Made by a program: the position numbers and the translations under genes. The notes below the pieces were generated by a model. The model searched no databases and was not told the DNA's origin. It saw only the letters and a program-made list of their open reading frames with translations. From contig NC_045140.1 of NCBI RefSeq assembly GCF_008831285.2, positions 7,188,505 to 7,252,504 of the forward strand: a stretch of 64,000 nt of DNA, written 5' to 3'. This DNA comes from Nymphaea colorata (lineage: Eukaryota > Streptophyta > Magnoliopsida > Nymphaeales > Nymphaeaceae). Each line of letters starts with the position of its first letter. Within the stretch, counting starts at the first letter, position 1. Below are positions 13,192 through 28,467 of the stretch, piece by piece.

Positions 13192-13391
13192 GGTGACTCC
13201 AACTTTCAGGAGTCACCCAGCCATCTAACATAAACCGTCCAATCCATTATATGAACGGTTAAGAGAAAAACAAAGACGAAAAGGTGATTGATATTTTCAT
13301 CATCCAATATCAGTTCCCACTTTTTTTTCATTGTTCTCTAAACCATCCATCTATTGTTAGATGGACAGCCCTGGTTAGATGGCTGGGCGAC
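13192..13391. mobile_element. Short non-autonomous TIR element (MITE candidate)
   Basis: An 18-bp block at 13212, GTCACCCAGCCATCTAAC, is repeated in inverted form at the other end (GTTAGATGGCTGGGCGAC, ending 13391) with one mismatch, giving a core of 180 bp. Just outside the left end a 9-bp perfect hairpin, GGTGACTCC at 13192-13200 and its complement at 13209-13217, overlaps the TIR. Inside the right end a second small inverted repeat (CCATCTA/TTAGATGG) is seen. There is no coding content. The target duplication could not be fixed, so the superfamily is uncertain. Confidence 0.6.
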
Positions 13392-14926
13392 TTTGGATAA
13401 CTAAAATCATTTATTCACCCACTGATAAATAAATATATATGACAAAATATTTGAAAACTGTCGCTAAAAGTACCTTGCAACAGAAGCACTAGCCATGGTT
13501 TATAATATAACGATGATTTATTGTAGTTTTTAGCAACGGCTTATGGAGTATTTAGCTACAATTTCTAAATATCTAGCCATACAGTAATGTTTGGCAGCCG
13601 ACAGATTTCAATTTATATATACAATTTGAAGCTGCAATCTAGTTTGAAGGTTTGGGACCATTTCTTGGTGGAATGGAGAAGTGACAATACTGCTGCTGGG
13701 AGATCACACACGAGTCCTCAATGGCCATTTGGTTGAAAGTTGAAACGGTCAATGAGTTGAAAAACTCTGAGCTTAAGAGGCTGGCACGAGTTTGACTCAT
13801 GGAGTAAATGGTCGAGTTCAAGCCGAAAGTTGAACTCCGTTAATTTTAAGAGTCGAGCTCGAGGTCTGTTGCCACTTGCCAGTAAGCTCATTGAATGAAT
13901 TAAATATAAACTGCTTCAGACATTTACTACAAAGAATGCCTTTAGTAGATGACTTGAATTATGAACACAATGAGTTCTCTGGTGCAAATCTCATCAACAT
14001 TTTTCTGTAGCGTGCATCATACAACAGAAAAGGAAATAAAAAATTTAAAGAAAATAACAAAAATGGTTTGGCATGAAATTAGCTGAACCAAGTCTAAACT
14101 TTGTTTTAAGCTCATTCAAGCCGCCTCACAATCCACCCAAGTTCGAGCTGACCTCGAACCAAGCCCATCAAGTGTTAAGCCAAGTTCATCTCAGCGAGTG
14201 CTTGGTTCATCAATCATGAGGAAATCATTGGGGGCGTTCGATCACCGGAACCAAAAAAACGCATTGTTATCAACCGTCCCTATTGGGTACTAACTTTTCC
14301 TTATTTAATGCGATTAATTGTCTAAACAGTCTCATATCCAATCCCAAACTTCATGGTTGTGGGGTTGCAAATCAGGCAACAAATGAGTTGGATACATCAA
14401 AAAGGTCATTTTTTTGTTGTTCAGTATCACAATTTAACTCAGTTTATTTTGATTCTTTTTTTTAATAATTTGCAACTGTAAGTGAATCGCAAATGCAAAG
14501 TTTTGGATCCACATAATCTAGTTGCATAGGAAATTAAATGTGGTTGAAGTTGGTATTACAAGAAAAAAGTAAAATCCAAAATCATATCCTAACTACTTAA
14601 GTCCTCATTAAGGCATTATTTATATGTATATGAGAGTTTGTTGGCAAATAAGGGGGCAGGTGCCCCCGACTTACATGTTCCCCTAACCCTGATTAACTAA
14701 ATCAGACCAATAACGTAAGAAGCCACATAATAGGTTCCCACTGTACAGTGTTGTGATATTTAGGGGCAATTTGACAATGACGACAAGAACAAGCTATTCT
14801 ATGAATCTGTCCCAGTTCGTGGAACAATATGTTATAATGTTTTATGAATATGCTCCAATATTTAGGGCATATTTATGAAACAGTAACAAATTATTGTTGT
14901 TATCAAATACTCCCTCAAGTCTCTTA
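13392..14926. other. Intergenic spacer, nothing recognised
   Basis: AT-rich sequence with only short open frames (60 codons) and no recognisable repeat ends. Confidence 0.5.
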
Positions 14927-15107
14927 GGTTGCCTTTGGTTTCTCACACATCTCAGATAGGAGGAGATCTGAAATCCACCCAAACATAGATCTAAAAACAT
15001 GGACTTGAGTCCACAGCATAGTGTAAAAATCATGGACTTGATTCCAATTTTTGGGGGGTGGGGTCTAAAAACCGCAGATCTCAGATCTGCCGTAATCAAA
15101 CACAATC
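14927..15107. mobile_element. Tourist-like MITE (PIF/Harbinger type), 181 bp, TTA duplication
   Basis: The element begins GGTTGCCTTTGGTTT and ends AAACACAATC, so its termini form an imperfect inverted repeat that continues inward (CTCAGAT on the left, ATCTCAGAT on the right). It is flanked directly by TTA at 14924-14926 and TTA at 15108-15110. A 3-bp TTA duplication with G-rich TIRs containing TTTGG is the signature of PIF/Harbinger-derived Tourist MITEs. It has no coding capacity. Confidence 0.65.
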
Positions 15108-15110
15108 TTA

Positions 15111-17004
<1,894 letters not shown>

Positions 17005-19512
17005 CAAATTATTACTTATGGAAGAACAACATGAATGTTCTCTTGTTTCTGAAGGCTATGCATCTTACAGTATTTGCTACTCAAAAGCCCAAAACTAATT
17101 AAAATGTCTATAGTCATATTCAACATAAGACTCGCACAATGACAATGTAATCAAGCTTGAAAATTTGTATGTCTCAAAGACTGGCAACAACACATTGTAT
17201 TTGTTTAGACGGATGACATAACTTAAGTGAAAAAAAAAAAGAAAATTCTATAACCGATCACTTTAATGAGTTTCAAAGGCTTATTAATTAAGTGTTTGTT
17301 ATAAATATTAAATTTGTGTATGAAGTTGTAGAGCTATGGATGCTTGCCACTCTATCAAATTCATGGGAGACATTTAAATTCTTACTTACCAACCAACTCC
17401 AAATGGTGTTGTCCCTATTTAAATGAAAAGATAAGAACAAAGTCTCAACATTGTTCTCCACAATTAGATGTGTTTGTTATTGAGAATAAGGTAGAAGCAA
17501 ATTCAATAGTGAGAAATGTAGTGACAAAAGCTGAAGCAAATCGAGGTCAAGATACAAGAATGCCATCATTGTAGTAAGAAAGGGCATATCAAAAAGTATT
17601 TATTTCGATCGAATAGGAAAAATAAAAGTAATGAAACACAAGAAAAGAAGAATTAAGATAATGATGATCATGACGTCGTGGCTGCACATAATGACCTAGT
17701 TGTTGTTCATGATGAAGATGTCATGAACTTGTTATGTCATGATATGAGTTGGTTGATTGATAGCAGTACCTCTTTCGTGTTAATGCAACTAAAGAGTTCA
17801 TTGTTATTTATACTTTTGGTGATTATAGATTGTTGAGAATATGTAATGATGGTTTGTCACAAGTTATTGGTATGTAAAATTGCAAACCAACATTGGAGCA
17901 ACGTTCAAGGATGTCAGACATGTGCCAGACATACATTGGAATTTGGTTTAAGCTAGAAGCTTGATTATGATGGCTTATGTAGTACCTTCAGTAATGATAG
18001 TGAAAGCCCCCTCATTTGCTATCTCTCAAGGTAAAAAGTATAATAACTTATATGTTATGCATGTCACAATTTCTAAAGATGTATTGCATGTAACAGAAGG
18101 AGAAACCTACTAAGTTGTGTGACAAGAGGTTAGGAAGTGAACAAGGTCTTGATTGTTTGATTAAAAAGTAATAGTTCTTAAGGTGAAGAAAGAAAAACTA
18201 TAAAGATATATTACTTGGAGAAAGAAAAATTATAAAGATATATTACTTGGTTGGGAAAGAAATGAGTGCATTATTTAACAATCACATATCTTCAAGAAAG
18301 AAGAAATTGTTAGAGCTTCTTCACTCAGAGGTTTGTGGTCCACTGAAGGTTGGCACACATGTTAGTACACTTTATTTTGTCACTTTCATTTATGATTATT
18401 CAAAACAGGTGTAGGTCTATACTTATAAGATGAAAGACCAAATGCTTGCTACATTCAAGCAATTTCATGTTCTTGCTGAAAGAGTGGTAGAAAGAAAGTT
18501 GAAGTATGTACACAGTGATAATGGAGGTAAGCATTTGAGTCCATTTGATGAATACTGTAGGATGCATAGTGTAAGACATCAAAAGGCTCATCCTAAAACT
18601 TCTCAATTAAATGGTGTAGTTGAGAGGATGACATATAACTCTTACTGAGAGAGTTGGAAGTTTATTGTCTAAAGGCATAGTTGCCTAATTCTTTGTGAGA
18701 TGAAGCTTTACATATTGTTATACATGTAGTTAATTTGTCTCCTCTTGTTTCTTTGAATAGTGCTGTTACAAATAGAATTTAGTTTGCTAATAAGGTGTCA
18801 TATGATCATCTACATGTTTTGGATGCAAAAAAATTGTATATGTTCCAAAAGATGAAAGTTAAAAATTGAAAGCAAAGACTTGGTTTTTTGGGGGTGATAT
18901 TTGAAAAGTTGATAGACTAGAACCAATCTCTAGATTTGACTTTCACTTTTGAATACCAAATAATTCTATTAGGAGTCAATACACAAAGATTTAGGGTCAT
19001 GGTGAGTTTGGGTACAGATTTTAGAATCCTATTGAGAAGAAGCTTGTTAGAAGTGGAAATGTAGCTTTCGTTGAGAATTAGACTATTGAAGATATTCATA
19101 AAGTAGTTGATAAAACATTTTAGTATTAAGGCAAGGTAATTGATGTGGATCATGTTTCTTTATCTTCTTTCCACAAGTTTTGTTGAAAATTACACACATG
19201 AGAATGTTAAAATTTGCAACAAAATGTTGGCCAGTTAGATATGTCTAATGTTGATGACAGTAGATAGTTTGAAGTTTGTTCTTCAAATGCAGAGTCACAT
19301 TGTAAATCCACTAAAGAGAGAATACAATCGATAAGGTATTCTACAAGTGAATATGTTTTGTTGACAGATGGTAGAGAACTTGAGAGCTATAAAGAAGTTA
19401 TGCAAGATGTGTAGAAAAAAGAGTGGATTGAAGTCATGAAAATGAGATGCAATCTTTATATGACAAGTATATCTTGGAGCTTGTACTATTACCTAAATGT
19501 AAAATGACTTTA
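17005..19512 (+). pseudogene. copia gag-protease-integrase-RT, 5' part (broken)
   Basis: Decayed gag begins near 17005 (a WK..M block) and includes a W-E-T-F-K segment near 17370. A zinc knuckle CHHCSKKGH near 17560 has lost its last cysteine. The protease segment near 17750 reads SWLIDSS where D-S/T-G is expected. The integrase core lies at about 18300-18640, with LHSEVCGPL, HSDNGG and a conserved downstream ERM block. The RT start near 19420-19510 ends at the TTA where the DNA transposon inserted. Several in-frame stops (for example near 18415 and 18645) rule out function. Confidence 0.7.
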
Positions 19513-19962
19513 GGTAGTGTTTGATGGCTAAGAATTTTAGAATTGGAAATATATTTCTGGAAATATATTTCCTGGAATAAAGGAATGAGAAAAATCTTTC
19601 CGATTCCCATTTTGATGTGTGTGTGATGACTGAGAAATATATTTCTAGAAATATATTTCTGTGTTTGATGATAAAGAAATATATTTCCAAAATTATATTT
19701 CTGTGTTTGATAATAAGGAAACATATTTCCAGATTTACATAAGCTTATGGACAAGTCAGGACAGGATTTCATTACTTTCTTGGGGGCATACTGATGTATT
19801 GGACCTGCTAGGTCAGTTGATTTTGGATCAGGCTGACAGAAAAGCCAAGCCAGTCACAGCTAGGATAAGATACAATATCCTGGTCATGGCTTAAAAACTG
19901 CCATATTATTAAACTTTATTAATTTATGAACTAAGACAGTTGATCGAGTAACAGTTGAGTAC

Positions 19963-21275
<1,313 letters not shown>

Positions 21276-21764
21276 CTGGCCATGATACAAAAATGGCCCA
21301 AACGCCACCAAAAACATAGAGACCACCACCGTCCCCATAAGAATCAGCCTCCTCAAGAACCCTCCAAAGCGCCATTTACCCAACCAACAGTAATGCCTCA
21401 ACAAATACACAAAATAAACATGGCCCACAACCATGAAGAGATGCTTGAAACAGATTAACACAGCAAAAAAGAATTCCCCCAGTAAATCCCAATTACCGTC
21501 CTCGAGGAACGACAGGGAAATCATCAGAATCCCCAAGAGGAACCCATTATACCGGAAATGCACATGGTCCACAATCAATAGAGCAGGCGACCACAACACG
21601 GCGACTAGGATCAAGGCACATCTCGTCGAGGGGAAGACATTCAGGGCGATCCGTGAAATGCCCAAGAAGAGGATGAGATCGGCGATGATGACGGTAAGTC
21701 TTTGGAAGTACACGACGGAAGAGGCGGAATAGTTGAGGCCAAGGTAAGATGAAAAACCGTTGTG
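21276..21764 (-). pseudogene. Captured ALG8-like glucosyltransferase exon
   Basis: A minus-strand open frame of about 163 codons contains GLNYSASSVVYFQR, WSPALLIVDHVHFRYNGFLLG, FLED and FKHLF, then VYFVYLLRHYCW and FGPFLYHGQ. It ends at a GT donor after CAG (21275-21274). These match plant ALG8, the ER membrane alpha-1,3-glucosyltransferase that adds the second glucose to the lipid-linked oligosaccharide. The fragment corresponds to a middle membrane segment; the luminal N-terminal part and the C-terminal half are missing. No start codon in context is seen and a TGA lies at 21767-21765. It is a transposon-captured fragment, not a working gene. Confidence 0.82.
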
Positions 21765-22200
21765 TCAACAGTAAGAAGAAGACCAAGAATGTTGAAACCC
21801 TCACCTTGTTAAGGAGCTTCACGAGGGAATCCTTACAGTGGGGTCGCGGCAGTAGGAAGAAGGCTATAACAGTGAGGAACTTGAGGCAGCAGGACCTGCG
21901 GCTGCGTGAGGATGAAGAGGGCTGCAGCTGCAAGAGGCGAGTGGTGTGAGGAGCTGCGGCTGCATGAGGGAAGAGCGAGGGAAGAGGCAGGAATTCTCGA
22001 CCGTGCCCTAACCGTCCAAAAAAAAGTTTCGAAAATATATTTCCACCCCTCCAGGTGGAAATATGTTTTCGGAAACATTATTCCGGAATCGACCTGAACG
22101 GTCGAAAAAATAATTCCGCGTTTGATACACAGGAATTTTATTAAAATTTTGAATAATCTTTCCTGAGCTACAGTAGAATCCCTGCGTATCAAACACTACC

Positions 22201-23531
22201 TTAATGAATTGTTGGGTTTTTAGAGTAAAGCATTGTGAAAAACTCTTCATACCCAAAGTATAGAGCTAAGTTGTGAAAGACTCTACTCATAAGAAAAGAC
22301 TTGACTTTGAAGAAATATTTTTATCCATTGTCAAAATGTCTTTCACTAAAGTTGTCTTGAGTTTGACGGCAATCCACGTTTAAAAGTTGAGTAGATGGAT
22401 GTAAAGACAATATTTTTCCATGATGAAATTAAAAAATATATATATGTGATGCAACCTGAAGTGTTTGAAAAGAAAAGAAAAAGGATTGCATTTGTAGGCG
22501 GTGGAAGAAATGCTTGTTAAGAAATTTTCAAATGATGATTTTGTTATCTTATTGCATTATGTTGACAACATGCTCATTGTTAGTAAGAATACTTTAAGAA
22601 ATGTTAACTTGAAGAAAGAGTTTGACAAAGCATTTGCCTTGAAAGACTTGGGACATGAAAATCAGATTTTGGGCATGAAGTAAATTTGTGATAAAAAAGC
22701 AAATAAGTTATTGTTATCACAAAAGTACATTGAAAAGGTATTTTCAAGATTCAACATAGACAAGATTAAAGTAGTGAGTACCTCACTTGGAGCACAGATT
22801 GAACTGAGTATGAAACAAAGTCCTTTTATAGATGAAGGAAAAGAGGACATGGAGAAGATTCTATATGCTTTAGCAATTGGTAGGTTGATTTATGCTATGG
22901 TGTGTACTAGGCCAGATATTATTCATGCAGCTAGGTTTGTCAGTCATTTTCTCTCAAATCCTGGTAAAGAGCAATGGAATGGTAAATAGATTTTAACATA
23001 TCTTCTAGACACTAGCAGTTTGTATATTTGTTTTGGTGAGCATAAACCTATTTTGGTAGGTTATACCTGATGTGGCAAGTGATGTTGATAAAAATTCATA
23101 TCTAGTTATTTAAACACTTTAGCAAGTGGTGCAGTACCATTGTACTTTAGACTTCAAAAGTGTGGGATACTTCCTACTACAAAGGCAACATTTATTGCAA
23201 TGACAAAGGTTAGTAAAGAGTAGTTGTGGATGAAGAAATTTATGCATGAACTTAGTCTCATTCAAGAAAAGTATGTTTTATCTTGTAAATGTTAGAATAT
23301 GATTCATCTTGGCAAAAATTCCACTTTTTATGCAAGATTGAAGCACATTGATGAAAAGTATCATAGGATACCTCATGTTTTAGACACAAAACAACTTGAA
23401 CATGAGAATATTCACATGGGTGATAATGGCGCTGACATGATGACCAAAGAGTTACCCCATTCAAATCTTCAAGTGTGTTACTTCGTCGATGGTTTAGCAA
23501 GATCATTTGCACAATCACTGAAGGGGAGATG
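22201..23531 (+). pseudogene. copia RT-RNase H, 3' part (broken)
   Basis: Directly after the second TTA, the RT frame resumes with the conserved W-V-F-R-V-K block (22215-22232). The D-F-E-E-I-F and V-K-M segments follow near 22305-22340, and the catalytic region YVDNMLI (YVDDM in active copies) near 22560. RNase H follows to about 23480, ending with the typical KHID, DNGADMMTK and LPH segments. Stops at several points break the frame. A polypurine tract closes the coding part. Confidence 0.75.
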
Positions 23532-24240
23532 TGTTGGGTTTGGTCCCTTCTATGTGACATATTCAAAACCAAGTCAAAAAGAAAAGAAAAATAAAGAATC
23601 AACCATACTTGTTTTGAGAGCTTGAAAAAAGTAATCTCAAGAAATGTTGTGAGATGTTTCTAAAAAGTTTCGAAAAATGGCTTCATAAGTAAATGAGAGC
23701 CCATTTTTTTATGCATTCTCATCTTTGAGGGCTTTCTTCTTCTTTCTGGGAGCTCTTCTTTAAAGAAAAAGAAAGAAAGAGGGAAGAGCTTTTGTTCTCT
23801 ACTCATTTGAGGCCATTAGAGATATTAAAAGAGAGAAAAAGTGAGAGATTGAGAAGGGGAAGCATCCATTGTTGCTTAGGATTTTTCTTTCATTCTTTTC
23901 TTTTGTTTGGTGAATATTAGGGCTATAAAATGATGACTTATGTTGTGGTAGGTCACCAATATCGATTAGGTGATATTTTTTTACTTCATCTTCTTTATTT
24001 GCGTTGTTGTTTCTTTATTTTAGTGGTTTGTGGGATTTTGAGTGTAGGCACTGTGTATTGTCTATTTGTAGCCATTTCCACATTACATAGCATCATATTA
24101 CATACTATATTATTGTTGGTTTTCTCTCAACTCCATGGTTTTTACCTCTTATTTTGAGAGGTTTTTTTCACATTAAAATTGTGTCTCCCTTATCCTTCTT
24201 GAGTTTATTATTTCATTCTTGTTACTTTCTTGTGCATCAA
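23532..24240 (+). repeat. Probable copia 3' LTR
   Basis: Starts TGTTGGG immediately after the polypurine tract GAAGGGGAGATG. The right end is not secure; a CA at about 24240 is a possible end, just before a (GT)n run. No partner LTR is visible upstream, so neither end could be confirmed by comparison. Confidence 0.45.
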
Positions 24241-24540
24241 AATGTATATATGTGTGTGTGTGTGTGTGTGTAGAGTGAGATCTAGTGGATGATCAAGGTT
24301 TTATTTTTGTAGCTTGGGTGGAAGAAATATATTGTCTTATTTGTGTATAGGATAGAAGTGCTTATTTATAGGTTATTGTAAGCCATCATTTGATTTGTGC
24401 CATTTTTTCCCATGTTTGTTTGTCATTATAACAATTACAAAATTTATTAGTGGCTTGCTTATTTGTTCTTCTTGACATGCACTAGGAGGTCTTGCTCTCT
24501 TAGTGATAGAATCCATTTAATTTAATCACTTTTAATATCC

Positions 24541-25900
24541 CTCCATCAAATCAATGGCCTTGGGAGGTGTTGGGTTTGATTCTAAGTGTCACAAACTGGC
24601 TATTGGAGAGGGGCTTGGTCATTATGTCAACTAACTGGTTTGCCAATGATACATGGTGAACTTCGAGTTGAACCTTGCAAAAATAGTCTCAAACAAAATG
24701 AATGTCAATTTCAATATGTTTGCCTTTTTATGTAAAACTGAAGTGGTGGAAGGGGATGTGGCACTAGGATTGTCACATAGTAGTTGTGCTGGTATTCTAA
24801 GAGAAATATCTAATTCTTTCAAAAAGTGATGTAGGGAGATGACTTTAGGGCGGTAGGACTTGTTATACTACTATACACAAGCATGCCACTGTTGGTTACT
24901 TCTGAGCAAACCATGAAACAAGAGAGTCACCAAAGAAAATAATAAGCCCACCAGTAGATTTTCTATAATCAAAGTTCCCCTCCCAATAGACATTTGAAAA
25001 TGCTATGATAGAGAATTGTGGTGAAGTCCAAAAAAGTAATCCATGATCCAAGGTGTGCTTTACATACTGCAAAATGTGGTATTATACATGAATTGACATA
25101 CTTTATTGATAGCATAGACCAGGTTTGGCCAAGTCAGTGTCATATATTGTAATGCCCAACAACTTGACTATACTTTGTAGGGTTAGACAGTGGCATGCCT
25201 TCATATTTAGATAGCTTGATGTCAAATGCAAGAGAAGTAGATATAGGCTTAGCATTCATCATGTCAACTTTATGCAATCAATTTTCAATGCATCTACATT
25301 GAGTAAGATGAAGTCCTTCAGCTTTGTGGTATCCCTAGGAAAAACTGTAGCCAACCAAGATCCTTAATAAAAAATTCATCACCAAGCTGGAGAATGATAT
25401 TGCATATATGAGATAAAGAACTCTCTGAAATAATGATGGAAGTGACGTAAATGAGTACAAAGATAATTTATCTATTTCCAAACTTCATAAACAATGACAT
25501 ATCATTTTTAGATGCCATGAAGTTAAGCTGAACCAAGAAAATACTTAGATGTTGGTACCAAGCTCATGGATTTTGATTTAAATCACATAGGGCCTTCATC
25601 AACTTGTACACATGACTAAGGAAGCGAGCATGAATGAACCCTTGAGGCTGTGACACATAAGGGTTTTTTGATATATGTTCATTGATACATGCATTATGGA
25701 TGTCCAACTTTCAGATCTCCCATTTCTTTGAGAAAGCTATAGTCAAAATGAGATGAGCAGTAGCAGCTCTACTACATGACTAAAGGTATCAACATAATTC
25801 ATGCCTTCTGTTTAAGTGAACCCCATTTTGTCCTTCATCACCCCATTTTGTCCAATTTAACTTTAATTTTCTAAGAACAGTCATGATAATCTTGAGAATT
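24541..25900 (-). pseudogene. Second Ty1/copia remnant, RT-RNase H, opposite strand
   Basis: Read on the minus strand from about 25880 down, decayed copia reverse transcriptase is visible: LDIHNACIN, YVSQPQGF, HVYKLMKAL, AWYQ, then a degraded YVDD region near 25440, then IKDLG and FFLGI. RNase H follows: SNVYWEGN and RKSTGG near 24970, and LLCDNPSAT near 24770. Stops and shifts are frequent. It lies just beyond the first copia element but in opposite orientation, so it is a separate insertion. Confidence 0.7.
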
Positions 25901-27048
25901 GTCTTACCCAATACCAATCAGGGTTATTTTCATATGCACAAATCTGCAAGAACTCTCAGTACAAGTTTACCAGCTTACATTTGGTTAGAAATGATCTATG
26001 AATAAGCTAGTTCTTTAGTTTTTTTTGCCATTTCTCATCATCAGAACACTTGCAAACCAGATCAAAGCTATGATAGTTCTCCCTACTGTCACCAGAGTAT
26101 TTCTAGCTCCATTTCCAGTTTTCAAACTCAAATTTTAGTGTTAGAACAACCATTTCTAAGAAACAACATTTCCCTATTTTTGCATGTCAGATCACCATTT
26201 TTGCTTGATTCATGCAAGTCAGCCTGAATTGAGCTAGCTCAGTGTTGGATTTGACTATTCTTAATTTTATTTTAGTCAATTCTATTTCAGATCGAGCACA
26301 ATTGAGGTTTTTCATTCACTCTTGGTGTGTCCATGTCTGCACATTATCACTAGTAACTTTTGAACTAATTTTTAAGAAGGTTGGGTGTCAGTTTTCAATC
26401 CGTGTACATCGATGGATTCAACATCACTTGAAGAGCGTATTTATGCATTCATTTCCCACAGGCAATGAAACATCTAGCTTCTTATTGTCGAAGTGGATTA
26501 TAAATTACAATTTTAGCCTTAAAAGTTTATGTGAGTATTGCTAAGACATTATTGAAATTGAGAAGTGATAATGCCCATAAAAATATTTGACTTAATCTTA
26601 TTCGTACTTTGAAACAAATGGAGAAATCGTTGTCCGATGGTCATGAAACTCGTAGCCAAATTGAGAGATTGTAACAGTCCAAGGCCTAGTGAGACTTAGG
26701 CATTCTGGTCATTGGTTAGTGGCAAACATGTGATTTCTAACCATGATTAGGGGTAGACTAGTAATTAAATAATTTGAGGTTAAATTATGCTAATCTTGAT
26801 TAAGCTTAGTTAATGTCAGTTTAGGAGTTTAAATAGCCAATTAATGAAGGATTGGAACTCTTAAGCGATGATTAAGCACTAAGCTCACCAAAATCAAAAT
26901 TAATCACTTAAATCTAATTAACTGCACTAATATCCTAATACTATTTAAATAATTTTTGTAGCCCCTTTAACAAAATATATTAAAATATTATATTAAATAA
27001 TATTTTACCATAAAAAGGGCTGCCACACCATTTTCAGCAGCAATTTGA

Positions 27049-27053
<5 letters not shown>

Positions 27054-27090
<37 letters not shown>
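27054..27090. repeat. (GA)n microsatellite
   Basis: About 18 GA units, followed by imperfect purine-rich sequence to about 27145. Confidence 0.9.
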
Positions 27091-27093
<3 letters not shown>

Positions 27094-28029
27094 AGAGAGA
27101 AAGAGAGACAAAGAGGGGAGAAGAGAAAAAAAAGAAAGGTGAGAGAAAATATTTTTTCAAGGTGAACCATTGCTGAATCTCTCTAAACGTGCACGGTAAT
27201 CATTTGGAGCAAAAAAATTTGTAGAAATCCAATGTATAGTGGGAATTATGACATCTTCTTTTATTAAACATAAAATTTTAAATTTTTGATCGTAGGAATA
27301 CTGATTTGTTTTCTTAGGCTGCGCTCTATATCTAATCTCTACAATTCGTAAGGATTGAAATCGTGAGAAACGGACCGGTAGATGAGATTATTTTGAATTT
27401 TCATTTGAAACTTTGAAGCACCTCGGATTCTTTGGGCTCCTAAAAAGAATTTTTTTATTTTTCCTTCAAAACTTGAAGCATTTCAGTCGTCGGTTTTGAA
27501 TTAAGTCTTGATTCACATAGAATACCAGCAATGTAAAAGTTGATCTCCACTAAACTAGCTGTACAGACAACATCTGTAAGGCCCTAGGGCTGAATTTTCA
27601 ATGAAGAAAAGATGAAAGAAATAAAAAATGCAACTAGATTATAGGTGGAGATGGTTATACCAAATGTATAGCCGTTAAGAGATCATAGGTTAATCAAAGG
27701 CAGCATTTTTTATTCCAGCATTGTGGATCAATTCTGGAATGGAAATGCTGGAATCAAAATTCGGTCGACCGTGCTTTGCTCCCTCGTGCCCGACCTTTTA
27801 CCAACCCTCACCCACGATGCCCTAACATGCCTTTTTCCTCCATCCTTGCTTTTAGCTATCTTCTCTCTGTCTCCTTCATCCCTGCCAGCAGTGGAGTGCA
27901 GCTGATCAGGGGTCTTCAACTCTTCAACAGCAGGTTACTTCAGGTATGTGAAGATCTTTCCTGCCCTTGCTCTCTCTCTCTCACTCGCTCTGTCAAGGGA
28001 TTGATGGGGATGGTGTTTTCTCCACACAC

Positions 28030-28131
28030 AGAGGCCAGCTCCACCCAATACAACGTATGGAAGACGGAGGAAGCGACCAAAGAGGCCAGCTCCACCCAAT
28101 GCGACGTATGGAAGACTGAGGAAGAAGAAGA
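28030..28131 (+). repeat. 51-bp tandem duplication
   Basis: Two adjacent copies begin AGAGGCCAGCTCCACCCAAT at 28030 and 28081. The period is 51 bases, a multiple of three, so an open frame at 27776-28156 carries a 17-residue repeat. The frame has no recognised family and its coding status is doubtful. Confidence 0.8.
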
Positions 28132-28467
28132 AGGGACGAGAGTCGAAGAGGGATGAAGGTCGAAGAAGAGGGGAGAAGAAGGGATGGGCGAGCAGGCAAG
28201 ATCGATGAAGTTTGTTAAAAAATTCAAAATAAAAAAACCTTAAAGATTGGACCAAAGTAGTCCAGTGCACATTTGACCGCACCCGACTCACAGTCAAACG
28301 CGAGTCGGGTGTGAGTCAAAAAATGACGATTTTAACCAGGTGCGGCTGACCGCACCCAACTCTTGTTTGACTAATTTGGGTGTGCACAGGAGGCGCACCA
28401 GAACCCACACCGGCATCGCATCGACGCGGGTGCGAGGCGAAAAATGGCGCACCCTGGTATCATAGGT

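Larger units (their letters stand above)
25901..28467. other. Intergenic or decayed transposon DNA, no gene recognised
   Basis: No protein family is recognised. It contains a (GA)n run at 27054-27090 and the 51-bp duplication at 28030-28131. TGTAACAG near 26672 resembles an LTR start but no partner end was found. Confidence 0.45.

Noticed and set aside
26672-27600. Solo LTR starting TGTAACAG
   Set aside because: No matching end, partner LTR or target duplication was found.
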